Part shown: positions 17,292 to 26,252 of the stretch, in pieces | Numbering within the stretch: position 1 is the stretch's first letter | Layout: every line of letters starts with the position of its first letter | Source of the DNA: Granulosicoccus sp. | Lineage (GTDB): Bacteria; Pseudomonadota; Gammaproteobacteria; Granulosicoccales; Granulosicoccaceae | Length of the DNA stretch: 37,473 nucleotides | Direction of reading: 5' to 3' | Assembly: GCA_020627685.1 (NCBI GenBank) | Contig: JAHDGK010000005.1 | Span: 107,740 to 145,212, forward strand | Made by a program: the position numbers and the translations under genes | Notes under the pieces: model-generated | Databases searched by the model: none | What the model saw: the letters and a program-made list of their open reading frames with translations, nothing else | Told to the model about the DNA's origin: nothing

Positions 17292-18266
17292 TTGCAAATC
17301 AAACACTTAAAAAAATCGATAGGTGCCCTCGCGCTACTTGCAGCGTTTTCTGGGAATTCTCAAGCGGCGGAATGCGGTGAAGTTTCTATTACTGAAATGG
17401 ACTGGGATTCGGCGCGAGTAGTCACGGCTGTTGCTAAGTTCCTCATGGAGCAGGGTTACGGCTGTTCTGTCACGACAGTCCCTTCAGCGTCCACGCCCGC
17501 TTTGGCGTCGCTAGCGGAAACCGGTAAGCCTGACATCCTCACTGAAGTCTGGACAAATGGCGCCCCCGCTTATAACGGTTTGGTGGAATCAGGCAAGATC
17601 GAACCCTTAACTGAAGTTCTTTCAGACGGTGGTGTTGAAGCTTGGTGGGTACCAACCTACTTGGTGGAGAAACATCCTGAGCTCGCCACCTTAGAAGGTG
17701 TTCTGGCAAACCCAGAATTAGTTGGCGGTCGTTTTCACAATTGTCCAGTAGGTTGGACTTGCCAAATCATCAATACAAACATGGCGAAAGCTTCTTTCGG
17801 CGATAGCGGTATGGAAGACTTTATCCACGGTTCTGGTGAAACACTGGCAGCCAGTATTGGTGCAGCATTTGAAAACGAAGAGCCTTGGTTCGGTTACTAC
17901 TGGGCACCAACGTCAATCTTAGGCAAGTACCCAATGACTCAAGTTGACATTGGTCCACACGATGCTGCTACTCATGAGTGCAACAGCTTGGCCGATTGCG
18001 CAACACCTAAAGCTGCGGCGTACCCCAAGAGTATCGTTACAACGGTTGTATCCGATACATTCGCTGCGGGTAATCCTGAAGTTACCGATCTTATGCGAAA
18101 TCTGGCGTTCACCAATACTCAAATGGGTGAATTGCTGGCATGGAAAGAAGACAACAATGCATCAGCTGATGAAGCAGCTGTACAGTTCCTGACTAACTAT
18201 AAGGATGTATGGCCAGCATGGTTGGGTGATGATGCTAAAGCTAAGCTTTCAGCACTAACTCAGTAG
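17292..18266 (+). CDS. proX: Glycine betaine/proline-type ABC transporter, periplasmic binding protein
   Basis: The 324-residue protein has a signal peptide (basic MQIKHLKKS, hydrophobic core, cleavage near SQAA-E). It continues with an OpuAC-type domain: ITEMDWDSARVVTAV, ASTPALASLAETGKPDILTEVW (typical of ProX), WWVPTYL, FENEEPWFGYYWAPT. Aromatic residues (Trp, Tyr, Phe) suitable for a quaternary-amine cage are visible. It captures glycine betaine or related zwitterions (choline, carnitine, DMSP) for ProWV. The start is a TTG at 17292 with GGAGA at 17280-17284. A terminator-like hairpin follows before proW. The exact ligand is not decided. Confidence 0.9.
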   Translation: MQIKHLKKSIGALALLAAFSGNSQAAECGEVSITEMDWDSARVVTAVAKFLMEQGYGCSVTTVPSASTPALASLAETGKPDILTEVWTNGAPAYNGLVESGKIEPLTEVLSDGGVEAWWVPTYLVEKHPELATLEGVLANPELVGGRFHNCPVGWTCQIINTNMAKASFGDSGMEDFIHGSGETLAASIGAAFENEEPWFGYYWAPTSILGKYPMTQVDIGPHDAATHECNSLADCATPKAAAYPKSIVTTVVSDTFAAGNPEVTDLMRNLAFTNTQMGELLAWKEDNNASADEAAVQFLTNYKDVWPAWLGDDAKAKLSALTQ

Positions 18267-18295
18267 TTCTTGTTGTAGTTTTTTTATCGTATTAC

Positions 18296-18334
18296 AGGCG
18301 GTGGATGGCGAGAGCTGGCACCGCCTTTTCTTTT
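18296..18334 (+). terminator. Intrinsic-terminator-like hairpin between proX and proW
   Basis: Stem AGGCGGTG (18296-18303) pairs with CACCGCCT (18319-18326), 8 bp perfect, followed by TTTTCTTTT. It is inside the operon, so it probably terminates only part of transcription, reducing expression of proW and proV relative to proX. Confidence 0.75.
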
Positions 18335-18346
18335 GAGGGTGTTTAA

Positions 18347-19378
18347 TTGGCTGCTTACGATTGGTTCTTCGATACAGTTGGTTTACGCGAGTGGTGCAAC
18401 GCGTCGAAGAGTGAAGGCACGATGAGTATGGCCGATCTTCTGGCTAAAGCTAAAGGCGGAGCGTCGGAGACGAGTTGGTGGGAAGTACCGTTCCCGTCTC
18501 TAGATACCCTTAACAAGTCCTGTGACTCGGTGATGCGAACCAGGGACTTCACGGCATCCATTGAGCAAGCGTTTTTAGGTGTCAAAGATAATCTTAAAGT
18601 GGTTTTAGATCCCATCACGCAGCCACTCAGCTGGATGTTAGACGGTGCACTCGCGTTGTTTGTCGGCACACCGTGGTGGTTGTTGATCGCACTTATCTTA
18701 ATGCTCACCTACTATGCATCGCGCAATGTGCTTGTCACCATATTTGTGGCATTTTCGTTTTTTCTGTTGGCGTTCATTGACCACTACACCTACGCGGTAC
18801 AGACGCTCTCCATTATATTTGTGTGCACAATATTAAGCGTGTTGTTTGGAGTTCCGCTGGGTATAGCGATGTCGAAAAGCAATACGTTTCAACGTTTCAC
18901 TATTCCCATACTGGACATGTTGCAAACCTTGCCATCATTCGTTTACCTCATACCGCTAATTTTTCTATTCAGCGTGACAGAGTCCAAACTGTATGGCATT
19001 GCAATCATTATGTACGCGATTGTCCCCGTTGTGCGTCTAACCGATCTGGGTATTCGTCTTGTTGATAAAGACGTCATCGAAGCAGCTGATGCGTTCGGCA
19101 TGACCTCACGACAGAAGCTGTTTGGGGTTGAGATCCCCTTAGCTTTGCCAAATATCATGGCCGGAGTAAATCAAACCATCATGATGGCACTGGCAATGGT
19201 GGTCATCGCCTCTTTGGTATCTGCACCGGGACTAGGCACACTTGTGTTGCGTGGCATAAGGAACCTTGAGCTGGGAGTAGGGCTTGTCTCAGGCTTTGCC
19301 ATAGTGCTTCTGGCAGTGGTTCTGGACAGGGTCAGTAAAGCCTCTCTGGCGCGAATTAACGCGGCACAGAGTCACTGA
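18347..19378 (+). CDS. proW: Glycine betaine/proline-type ABC transporter, permease
   Basis: The 343-residue protein starts with a hydrophilic N-terminal tail of about 100 residues, as in E. coli ProW. About 6-7 membrane segments follow. The binding-protein-dependent permease signature is in the cytoplasmic loop (EAADAFGMTSRQKLFGVEIPLALPNIMAG) with VNQTIMMALAMVVIASLV after it. The start is a TTG at 18347 with GAGGGTG just upstream (18335-18341). The stop overlaps the proV start (TGATG). It forms the membrane channel with ProV ATPase and ProX. Confidence 0.92.
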   Translation: MAAYDWFFDTVGLREWCNASKSEGTMSMADLLAKAKGGASETSWWEVPFPSLDTLNKSCDSVMRTRDFTASIEQAFLGVKDNLKVVLDPITQPLSWMLDGALALFVGTPWWLLIALILMLTYYASRNVLVTIFVAFSFFLLAFIDHYTYAVQTLSIIFVCTILSVLFGVPLGIAMSKSNTFQRFTIPILDMLQTLPSFVYLIPLIFLFSVTESKLYGIAIIMYAIVPVVRLTDLGIRLVDKDVIEAADAFGMTSRQKLFGVEIPLALPNIMAGVNQTIMMALAMVVIASLVSAPGLGTLVLRGIRNLELGVGLVSGFAIVLLAVVLDRVSKASLARINAAQSH

Positions 19379-20481
19379 TGGGAATGGATAACGTGGCTAC
19401 AGAAAACACAATAAACACAGCTCCATCCGCGCCTGCAAAGGTTGTTATCCGCGATCTGTTTAAGATATTCGGTAGCGATCCCAAAATGGGCTTGCAGCAG
19501 GTCAGAAACGGCGTCAATAAAACCGACCTACTTGATCAGCACGGGCAAGTCCTTGGTTTGCGTGACATCAATGTCGAGATGGGCGAAGGCCAGATCACTG
19601 TCATCATGGGTTTGTCCGGTTCGGGAAAGTCGACGCTCATTCGTCATTTGAATCGATTGATTGAACCCACCGCCGGTGAAATCCTGGTAGACGGTGTAGA
19701 TGTCATGAGTTACTCGGCAACGCAGCTTAGAGAGCTACGCCAATCTCAGATGTCGATGGTATTTCAAAAATTTGCGCTGCTGCCTCATAGAACGGTTCTA
19801 CAAAATGCCGGCATGGCCATGCGCATCCGCGGTGACCAAGAGGATGCCATTAATGCTGAGGCAGCGAAATGGTTGGACAGGGTTGGGTTGCAAGGGGTAG
19901 GAAATCAATATCCGCATCAATTATCGGGCGGTATGCAACAACGTGTTGGTATTGCTCGTGCGTTGACCTCGAATGCGCCCATTATGTTAATGGACGAAGC
20001 ATTCTCGGCCCTTGATCCGCTTATCCGAACGGACATGCAAAACTTGTTGTTAGAACTGCAGAAAGATCTGCATAAAACCATCGTGTTCATTACTCACGAT
20101 TTAGATGAAGCGCTGAAAATAGCTGACCATTTAGTTATTTTGAAAGACGGTCATATCGTCCAGCAGGGTGAGCCTCAAGATATTCTGTTGAATCCGAGCG
20201 ACCCTTACATCGAAGATTTTGTGGGTGACATTAATCGTGCAAGGGTACTCCGAGCGCGATCAGTTATGGAGCCGCTAGTCGGCGAACCTCCTGCTGATGC
20301 ACAGGGACAGGTAGACCACGATGATACGCTTGAAAGCATTATTGCCCGATCAGGTGGTGATATCTCGCACGGCTATGTTGTCACTAAGGATAACGTGCCT
20401 GTTGGCACCCTGAATATGACGGCATTGCTTAAAGCCTTAGTGCCACGAATATCTTCTGACAGTGGCGCTAGAAATTACTAG
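19378..20481 (+). CDS. proV: Glycine betaine/proline-type ABC transporter, ATPase
   Basis: The 367-residue protein has Walker A GLSGSGKST (78-86), Q-loop FQKFALLPH, signature LSGGMQQRV (182-190), Walker B PIMLMDEAF (201-209) and H-loop THDLDEAL. The N-terminal region before the ATPase core (FGSDPKMGLQQVRNG) is typical of ProV/OpuAA. The C-terminal ~90 residues form one shortened CBS-like region ending in VPVGTLNMTALLKALVPRI; in relatives such regions sense ionic strength. The ATG at 19378 overlaps the proW stop; ATG at 19384 is also possible. Confidence 0.93.
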   Translation: MGMDNVATENTINTAPSAPAKVVIRDLFKIFGSDPKMGLQQVRNGVNKTDLLDQHGQVLGLRDINVEMGEGQITVIMGLSGSGKSTLIRHLNRLIEPTAGEILVDGVDVMSYSATQLRELRQSQMSMVFQKFALLPHRTVLQNAGMAMRIRGDQEDAINAEAAKWLDRVGLQGVGNQYPHQLSGGMQQRVGIARALTSNAPIMLMDEAFSALDPLIRTDMQNLLLELQKDLHKTIVFITHDLDEALKIADHLVILKDGHIVQQGEPQDILLNPSDPYIEDFVGDINRARVLRARSVMEPLVGEPPADAQGQVDHDDTLESIIARSGGDISHGYVVTKDNVPVGTLNMTALLKALVPRISSDSGARNY

Positions 20482-20508
20482 TTTTTAGACAACTTCTCAG
20501 GCATTTAT

Positions 20509-21258
20509 ATGTCGGTAAGCATTCACTTCGCCCCCCGTCAGTATCGCATTGGACTAATTGTCCCGTCGTCGAATACAAACGTTGAGCCGGACTTTAACTT
20601 AGTCTGTCCGGCTGGCGTTACCGTCCATAGTGCACGAAGTGGTGGCTATGACGTCGAAGCAATTCCTGATTCGGATGAAATGCGTAAATTTGTTCGGACG
20701 TCTCTCGATCAAAACTTATCCGATTTAAAGGATGCGCGCGTCGATGTGATTGCCTACGGATGTACCTCCGCAACATTGTCCGAGGGCCCGGAGTTCGACA
20801 AAGAATTCTCCAATAAAATTACAGCGGACACTGGCATACCTGCGATAACGACGGCTGGAGCACTGGTTGAAGCCATCAAGTGTATGGGTGTAAAACAAGT
20901 ATCATTTACATCTCCCTATGTAAAACGGCTGAGTCGCGAGGCCACTGACTACCTGGTGGCCAGCGGAATTTCCGTGCTAAAAGAAGTCGCCTTTGACAAG
21001 GAACTCTCAAGCCTTGAGCAGAATGCATTAACGCCGCAAGACGCCTTTGATATGGCGTTAAAAGCGAACCACGACGATGCAGAAGCCGTAGTTATTTCCT
21101 GCACTGATTATCGGGCGCTTGAGGCCATTGAAGAGATAGAAAAAGTGCTCGATAAACCGGTAATTACCAGTAATCAAGCACTCATTTATGCCTGCTTGAA
21201 ACGTTTGGGTGTTTCAACACGAGATATCAGAGGTGCCGGGCGATTGTTTTCTTTATAG
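20509..21258 (+). CDS. Maleate isomerase / Asp-Glu racemase superfamily enzyme
   Basis: The 249-residue protein has GLIVPSSNTNVEPDF near its start, the hallmark of maleate isomerase and arylmalonate decarboxylase relatives. The two catalytic cysteine sites are DVIAYGCTSATLSEGP and AVVISCTDYRALEAIE. The loop GIPAITTAGALVEAI follows the first. It likely isomerises, racemises or decarboxylates a small dicarboxylic acid. It ends the plus-strand SBP56/ProXWV cluster, 27 bp after proV. Which reaction it performs cannot be told, since both cysteines are present as in maleate isomerases and racemases. Confidence 0.85.
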   Translation: MSVSIHFAPRQYRIGLIVPSSNTNVEPDFNLVCPAGVTVHSARSGGYDVEAIPDSDEMRKFVRTSLDQNLSDLKDARVDVIAYGCTSATLSEGPEFDKEFSNKITADTGIPAITTAGALVEAIKCMGVKQVSFTSPYVKRLSREATDYLVASGISVLKEVAFDKELSSLEQNALTPQDAFDMALKANHDDAEAVVISCTDYRALEAIEEIEKVLDKPVITSNQALIYACLKRLGVSTRDIRGAGRLFSL

Positions 21259-21342
21259 CAGTTGCTTTATAAATACTAAGAAGCGGGTGATTTTAAGAAT
21301 GACCGTGTTCATTTGCACATGGAAATATAAAGGCTATCCAGC

Positions 21343-22065
21343 TCAGTACATCGTGGCTTGATATTCCTTTTCTATATCATCACCCATCTTTTCTGCCAGG
21401 TTTTTTTCAACCGCTTCGCCTGAAATTTGTTCGGTGACCATTGCTGGCAGGGACGGCAGTTCTTTGCGATCATGATGTGAATCTGATCGCCATAACTTTG
21501 AACGCCTGAATGCCTTAGCGCAATGAAGGAAGGCCTCATGCACGTCAACAACAATGGCAAGCGTTGGGGTGCGATTATTGACTGCGAGGCTGGCGAGTAA
21601 TTCGGGGTCGCGACTTAAAAACGCCCGCCCGTTGACGCGGAGCGTGTCTTCGAATCCTGGGACAATAAACAGCAATCCCACTGAGGGGTTTGAGACGATA
21701 TTGCTCAAACTATCGAGGCGGTTGTTACCGGGTCTGTCGGGAATGGCAATCGTCTTGTCGTCAATCACTTTTACAAACCCTGATGGATCGCCGCGAGGGC
21801 TTACATCGGCTGAACCGTTTTCATGTTGCGTGGACAAGCACAGAAACGGGGAGCGTAAAATAAATTCGCGGCAGTAACGATCTAAAGTACCTAGAGATTT
21901 TTTAATGGCGATTTCATGTGTATCCCCGTAGCAGCTCCGCAGTTGTTCTTCGCTCTCAATAAGGAATTCGGTGTTCTGTTTCAAAGAGTCAATATCCAAC
22001 GGGGCACCTGATAATCTGTTTGCTTCTAAAGGAAGAACATCTGTTTGACGAGCTGCTATCGACAA
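21343..22065 (-). CDS. PPOX-type FMN-binding split-barrel protein (MSMEG_1061/DR2398-like)
   Basis: The 240-residue protein belongs to the pyridoxamine 5'-phosphate oxidase-like flavin fold: FLCLSTQHENGSADVSPRGDPSGFV, the flavin-site IPDRPGNNRLDSLSNIVSNPSVGLLFIVPG, and RVNGRA. A C-terminal segment CAKAFRRSKLW with conserved basic residues follows. Such proteins bind FMN or F420 and reduce or oxidise small molecules; no substrate is known. The only start that fits is a TTG at 22065. It is downstream of, and on the same strand as, the TctDE-type operon (73-bp gap), so co-transcription is possible. Confidence 0.85.
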   Translation of the reverse strand: MSIAARQTDVLPLEANRLSGAPLDIDSLKQNTEFLIESEEQLRSCYGDTHEIAIKKSLGTLDRYCREFILRSPFLCLSTQHENGSADVSPRGDPSGFVKVIDDKTIAIPDRPGNNRLDSLSNIVSNPSVGLLFIVPGFEDTLRVNGRAFLSRDPELLASLAVNNRTPTLAIVVDVHEAFLHCAKAFRRSKLWRSDSHHDRKELPSLPAMVTEQISGEAVEKNLAEKMGDDIEKEYQATMY

Positions 22066-22138
22066 GATACACGAGTTGCAATAGCCATGAAACTGTTGAG
22101 CTGGGCGATTTTGAGTAGGTTTCGAATTCTGCAGGGCG

Positions 22139-23146
22139 TCACTGTATCAAGGCATTTTCCCATTCCTTGATAAACGTTTTGCGTTTTAACTTGTCTAGAA
22201 AAATCATTAAACCCGGCTCTAGTGCTATCGCAGAACGTTGCTCATTCTGAGAGGCTGCTTGAAGTGGAGGCAGATGATATGAATCTCCTTCCGCTTTTGT
22301 CCATTCCGATGAAGTCAGAAATCGCAAAAAGCTCGCCGATGATCTAATTGACAATGAATGTTTTGAAACCATTGCCGTTCTCATCATCGTGTTCGGAAAG
22401 TCGGAAGGAAGAATGATTTCTATTTTGTCTGCAATATCAGTACGCGCCTGAGCGTAGCTGCCAAGAACGTTATAGGCAATCGAAATCGTGTTGTTGGATA
22501 AATCCTCAATCATGCTTCCAGAGCAGCAGTAAAGGCGAGTTTCCAAACTACCCATGATTTCCATAAGTCGCCAATACGTCTCGGATGCGCGCGCATCCTG
22601 TGTGGCAAACAAATACCCCAATCCTGACTGGCGGACATCATAACTGCCAATCTTGCCTCTGAATAGTTCCGGATTGGTACGCAGTACTCGAATCATCTCT
22701 TGTCTTGAACGCGGAACTTTCAGTGTTTCAAAGGCCTTCTTGTTGATGACGATGCTGGCAGGTTCCATCGTAAATCCGAACAAACTTTCCCTCCACTGTG
22801 CCCAGTCTGGATAGGAGATACCTTCTATTCGAGCTGAAAATCCGTCATTCACCAGTTTAAGTTGCAAATCCATTGCGCTGGAAATTACGACGTCATAATC
22901 TTGCGGGTTGCGCTGAAATTCTTCATAGACATCTGCAGAGCTTGCAACGTAGTAGTTGATGTTCAGCTCTGGGTTGATCGTCAGGAAGCTAGTGATAATC
23001 GGTGCGAATATGGCTGTGTCTGTGCTGGATATAACGCTGATTGTTTGGCTGCCTATTGCGCCTTCGAATAATTGCTTGTCTTCCCACTCTATGGAATTTG
23101 CGTGGCTTGCAAAGAGGCTGATAATTAAAAGGATAAGGTAACGCAT
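22139..23146 (-). CDS. Periplasmic binding protein, iron/solute SBP type, linked to TctE-like kinase
   Basis: The 335-residue protein has a signal peptide (MRYLILLIISLFASHANS) and a type II periplasmic binding fold (TAIFAPIITSFLTINPELNI, DVVISSAMDLQLKLVNDGF, FTMEPASIVINKKAF, IAYNVLGSYAQARTD). No permease or ATPase gene is adjacent. It overlaps the 3' end of the kinase gene by 22 bp. This arrangement is seen with some TctE-type kinases, where the binding protein probably passes ligand to the sensor or captures the regulating tricarboxylate. Three-component signalling is inferred, not shown. Confidence 0.85.
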   Translation of the reverse strand: MRYLILLIISLFASHANSIEWEDKQLFEGAIGSQTISVISSTDTAIFAPIITSFLTINPELNINYYVASSADVYEEFQRNPQDYDVVISSAMDLQLKLVNDGFSARIEGISYPDWAQWRESLFGFTMEPASIVINKKAFETLKVPRSRQEMIRVLRTNPELFRGKIGSYDVRQSGLGYLFATQDARASETYWRLMEIMGSLETRLYCCSGSMIEDLSNNTISIAYNVLGSYAQARTDIADKIEIILPSDFPNTMMRTAMVSKHSLSIRSSASFLRFLTSSEWTKAEGDSYHLPPLQAASQNEQRSAIALEPGLMIFLDKLKRKTFIKEWENALIQ

Positions 23147-24495
23147 GCGCCTCCGCTGGGGTTGTTGCTAAGCTCTACAGCGCCATCGTGAGCTTTGGCC
23201 ACATCACGCACTATAGTCAAGCCAAGGCCCGAACCAATCGTACCGCTGGCGTTTTCACCGCGGGTGAAACGGTCGGTGAGGCTTGCCATTTCGTGGGTTT
23301 GGAATCCCGGCCCTTGATCTTGCACTGCGATGAAAGTGACGGGTTGTTTCCTCACTTCAATGGTAATTACACTGTCGCTGGGCGAGTATTTGAGCGCGTT
23401 ATCGATTAAATTTCTAACTGCATTTTGTATGAGTATTGAATCTCCTAACAAAATCACTTCGGCATCGGTGTTGAGTTGAATGGTCACATCCTTCATTTCA
23501 GCGACGGGCCGCAATCGCATCACGATATCCTCAGTTATTTCCACCAAGTCAATACTGACATAGTCGTGTTGATCTGCTCTGAATGAGATCATCGCGTGAT
23601 CCAGCAGTTGACCTGCGGCACGAGAAGTTTCGTCGATGGCGCGAATCATAGACCGTAGTGCCTGTCTGTTTTCCTCCTTATCAACTCGCTGTAACGTCAT
23701 TTCTGCGTGCGAACGAACGGTGGCAATAGGCGTGCGAACACGATGCGCTGCTTCGGCAATAAATTCTTCAGATTGTTTAAGTGAACGTTCTAGACGTTCC
23801 ATGAAATGGTTTAGTGATGAAACCAAAGGAACCATTTCAGTAGGCACGGGTTTGGCAACGGGGCTGAGATCTTGGGGCCCTCTGCGAGCCACTGAATCGG
23901 CCAATCTTTTGAGAGGGGCGATGGTTGCCGAGCTTACCCAGATGGAGAGTAGAACGGCCAAGCAGAAAAACCCGATACCGTAGATAGCGATATTCTCTGA
24001 TATCTCATCCAGAGCATCGTCCAAACTATCTTGAGTTTGTGCGATGGACGCCGTAATGATGGTTCGTTGATCAGCACCAATCAAAGTACGCGATGCTGAC
24101 ACTTGTCGCACTGCAACATCTCGATATATTGTAGAGCGATAAGCCGTCTCGGTGACACTTCTGTCTTTAGGAAGGCTTAGGTCCTCATAACCGGACAACA
24201 CTAAATCGTCTTGATATATGACGTAAAAAACTCTGTCGTCGGTTGTAGTGCCTAGCATGGAAAAAGCAGCGTACGGTATATCTATTTCAACAGAACCATC
24301 TCTCAATGCAGCGGCATCGAGTATTGAGGTTACTGAGGCTCTGAGAATACTATCTTGACTCTGTACGGCGATATGAGCTGCATAATTGCGAATAACGAAG
24401 TAAGACAGCAGCGTCAGCATTGCAACACCGCCTATCAATGTCATCACTAAGCGGTTCCGTAACGAACCATAGACGTTAACGTCGCTAGTGCTCAT
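23125..24495 (-). CDS. tctE: TctE-like sensor histidine kinase
   Basis: The 456-residue protein has a transmembrane helix (about 14-35), a periplasmic sensor domain (36-167), a second helix (168-190) and HAMP. The H-box EFIAEAAHRVRTPIATV holds H251, and the catalytic domain has N-box LIQNAVRNLIDNALKYS, G1 VQDQGPGF and G2 GSGLGLTIV. The periplasmic part resembles the 2CSK N-terminal domain of tricarboxylate sensors. It overlaps the regulator gene by 11 bp, so they are translated together, and is overlapped in turn by a binding-protein gene. Signal probably a carboxylate. Confidence 0.92.
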   Translation of the reverse strand: MSTSDVNVYGSLRNRLVMTLIGGVAMLTLLSYFVIRNYAAHIAVQSQDSILRASVTSILDAAALRDGSVEIDIPYAAFSMLGTTTDDRVFYVIYQDDLVLSGYEDLSLPKDRSVTETAYRSTIYRDVAVRQVSASRTLIGADQRTIITASIAQTQDSLDDALDEISENIAIYGIGFFCLAVLLSIWVSSATIAPLKRLADSVARRGPQDLSPVAKPVPTEMVPLVSSLNHFMERLERSLKQSEEFIAEAAHRVRTPIATVRSHAEMTLQRVDKEENRQALRSMIRAIDETSRAAGQLLDHAMISFRADQHDYVSIDLVEITEDIVMRLRPVAEMKDVTIQLNTDAEVILLGDSILIQNAVRNLIDNALKYSPSDSVITIEVRKQPVTFIAVQDQGPGFQTHEMASLTDRFTRGENASGTIGSGLGLTIVRDVAKAHDGAVELSNNPSGGACVTLSF

Positions 24496-25150
24496 CCAGG
24501 CGATATCCCAGACCTCTAAGAGTCGTGATTGTTAAGGTTGAAGGTTCAAGGTGTTTTCGTAATCTACCTATATAAACTTCAATCGCGTTCTCTGAAACTT
24601 CGTCGTCATAGGAGAAAAGTCGATCAAATAGTTTTTGTTTTGAAAATACTTTGCCCGGTGAGTTAATGAGTATTTCCAGTAGCCTGAGTTCTCTATTACG
24701 CAATTTAATAACGCTGCCGGATATGCTCAACTGACCCGCTACAGGGTCAAATTCTATGTCTGCTATGCGAACAGTCGTCTGTGTCGAACCCGATTTTCTT
24801 CTAAGCACTGCTCTACATCTGGCTTGGAGCTCCTCGTGATCGAAGGGTTTGGTTACGTAATCGTCTGCGCCCAGATCCAGCATGCTCACTCTATCGGATA
24901 CTTGAGAGCGCGCGGTAAGAACAATGACCGGCGTGTCTTTTTTTAGAGCGCGGAAGTGCTCTAGAAAATCTCTACCGTCGCCATCTGGCAACATGATATC
25001 GAGCAGTAGTAGGTCATAGTCCACCGTTTCTGAGAATGCTTTTGCATCACTGAGACTTATTGCATGGTCGACCACATGTCCATCCAGATTCATGCGCGTA
25101 GCAATAGCGTGTGCCAAATCTTCGTTATCTTCGATTAAAAGAAATTTCAC
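24485..25150 (-). CDS. tctD: TctD-like OmpR-family response regulator
   Basis: The 221-residue protein has a receiver domain with acidic pocket IEDNED (E7, D8), phospho-acceptor D51 in LLLLDIMLPD and K101 in DDYVTKPF. A winged-helix DNA-binding domain follows (LRNRELRLLEILINSPGKVF, then VYIGRLRKHLE and TLRGLGYRL). The start is a GTG at 25150. It is divergent from tctC across a 110-bp gap that has two direct repeats, so it likely activates tctCBA when the kinase detects its substrate. Confidence 0.93.
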   Translation of the reverse strand: MKFLLIEDNEDLAHAIATRMNLDGHVVDHAISLSDAKAFSETVDYDLLLLDIMLPDGDGRDFLEHFRALKKDTPVIVLTARSQVSDRVSMLDLGADDYVTKPFDHEELQARCRAVLRRKSGSTQTTVRIADIEFDPVAGQLSISGSVIKLRNRELRLLEILINSPGKVFSKQKLFDRLFSYDDEVSENAIEVYIGRLRKHLEPSTLTITTLRGLGYRLDEH

Positions 25151-25178
25151 ACCAGGCCTTTAGACGTGTTCAGCGGGC

Positions 25179-25200
25179 ATGACAGGTTCATGTCAGGTTC
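25179..25200. promoter_or_regulatory. Tandem 11-bp direct repeats, OmpR-type activator site candidate
   Basis: ATGACAGGTTC (25179-25189) and ATGTCAGGTTC (25190-25200) are contiguous, 10 of 11 positions identical. OmpR-family regulators typically bind two direct repeats spaced one helical turn. The site lies between divergent tctD and tctC, 61 bp before the tctC ATG. Confidence 0.6.
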
Positions 25201-25260
25201 CCATGTTGGAATAGCGAGGATGTCCCGTCTGGTGGGCAAATGTCAACGGAGGAAATAATA

Positions 25261-26244
25261 ATGAAATTATCAATGAGTCGTCGCATTTTATTGGCGACAG
25301 CCGTCGCAACGCTTGGTTTTGCAAGCCCGGTCGTTGCTGATGGGCATAAAATGCTGGACAGCGTGCACTTCCTTATCCCCGGCGGTGCTGGTGGTGGTTG
25401 GGACGGTACTGCTCGAGGAACCGGTGAAGCCTTAACCAAGGCGGGTATCGTCGGCAATGCCTCTTACGAGAACATGTCCGGAGGCGGTGGTGGTAAGGCT
25501 ATTGGGTATCTTATCGAGAACGCCAGCAGCAACCACGGTACTTTGATGGTTAACTCAACACCCATCGTTATCCGCTCGCTAACTGGAGTTTTTCCCCATA
25601 ATTTCCGAGACTTAACGCTCGTTGCCGGTACTATCGGCGATTACGCTGCCATTGTTGTCGGTAAAGATAGCCCGGTAAATTCAATGGCTGATCTGTTAGC
25701 AGCCTACGAAGCCGATCCGAGTGCAACAGCTATCGGTGGTGGTTCAGTGCCTGGTGGTATGGATCATCTCGTTGCTGCCATGGTTATGGAAGCCGCAGGT
25801 AAAGATGCCTTAGGTGTCAAGTATATTCCTTACGATGCAGGTGGTAAGGCGATGGCGGCATTGCTGTCGGGTGAAATAGCAGCACTATCTACGGGTTTCT
25901 CAGAGGCTGTCGATCTTGCAAATGCGGGTGAAGTAAAGATAATCGGCGTCACATCCGATGAGCGTGTTAGCGCTGCTGCGGACGCTCAAACGATGAAAGA
26001 GCAAGGAATAGACACCTCTTTTGTAAACTGGCGCGGATTCTTCGCAGCTCCGGGTCTGCCTGCAGACATGTTAGAGAGCTATCAGGCTGCAATATCAAAA
26101 ATGTATGAAACCAGTGAGTGGGAAGAAGTTCGTGCTCGCAACGGTTGGGTAAATATTCATAATTCCGGTGATGACTTCAATGCGTTTCTTGAAGAGCAAG
26201 AGAAGGTCATTGGCGATCTGATGAAAAAGCTCGGTTTCTTATAA
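25261..26244 (+). CDS. tctC: Tripartite tricarboxylate transporter, substrate-binding protein
   Basis: The 327-residue protein has a signal peptide (MKLSMSRRILLATAVATLGF, cleavage near VADG) and a TctC fold: VHFLIPGGAGGGWDGTARGTGEAL (substrate-binding loop), KAIGYLIENASS, YDAGGKAMAALLSGEIAALS, and TSFVNWRGFFAAPGLP. It binds a carboxylate for the TctAB membrane pair. ATG 25261 is preferred over an upstream in-frame ATG at 25240 because GGAGGAAATAATA is directly before it. A terminator hairpin follows before tctB. Confidence 0.93.
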   Translation: MKLSMSRRILLATAVATLGFASPVVADGHKMLDSVHFLIPGGAGGGWDGTARGTGEALTKAGIVGNASYENMSGGGGGKAIGYLIENASSNHGTLMVNSTPIVIRSLTGVFPHNFRDLTLVAGTIGDYAAIVVGKDSPVNSMADLLAAYEADPSATAIGGGSVPGGMDHLVAAMVMEAAGKDALGVKYIPYDAGGKAMAALLSGEIAALSTGFSEAVDLANAGEVKIIGVTSDERVSAAADAQTMKEQGIDTSFVNWRGFFAAPGLPADMLESYQAAISKMYETSEWEEVRARNGWVNIHNSGDDFNAFLEEQEKVIGDLMKKLGFL

Positions 26245-26252
26245 TTGATGTA

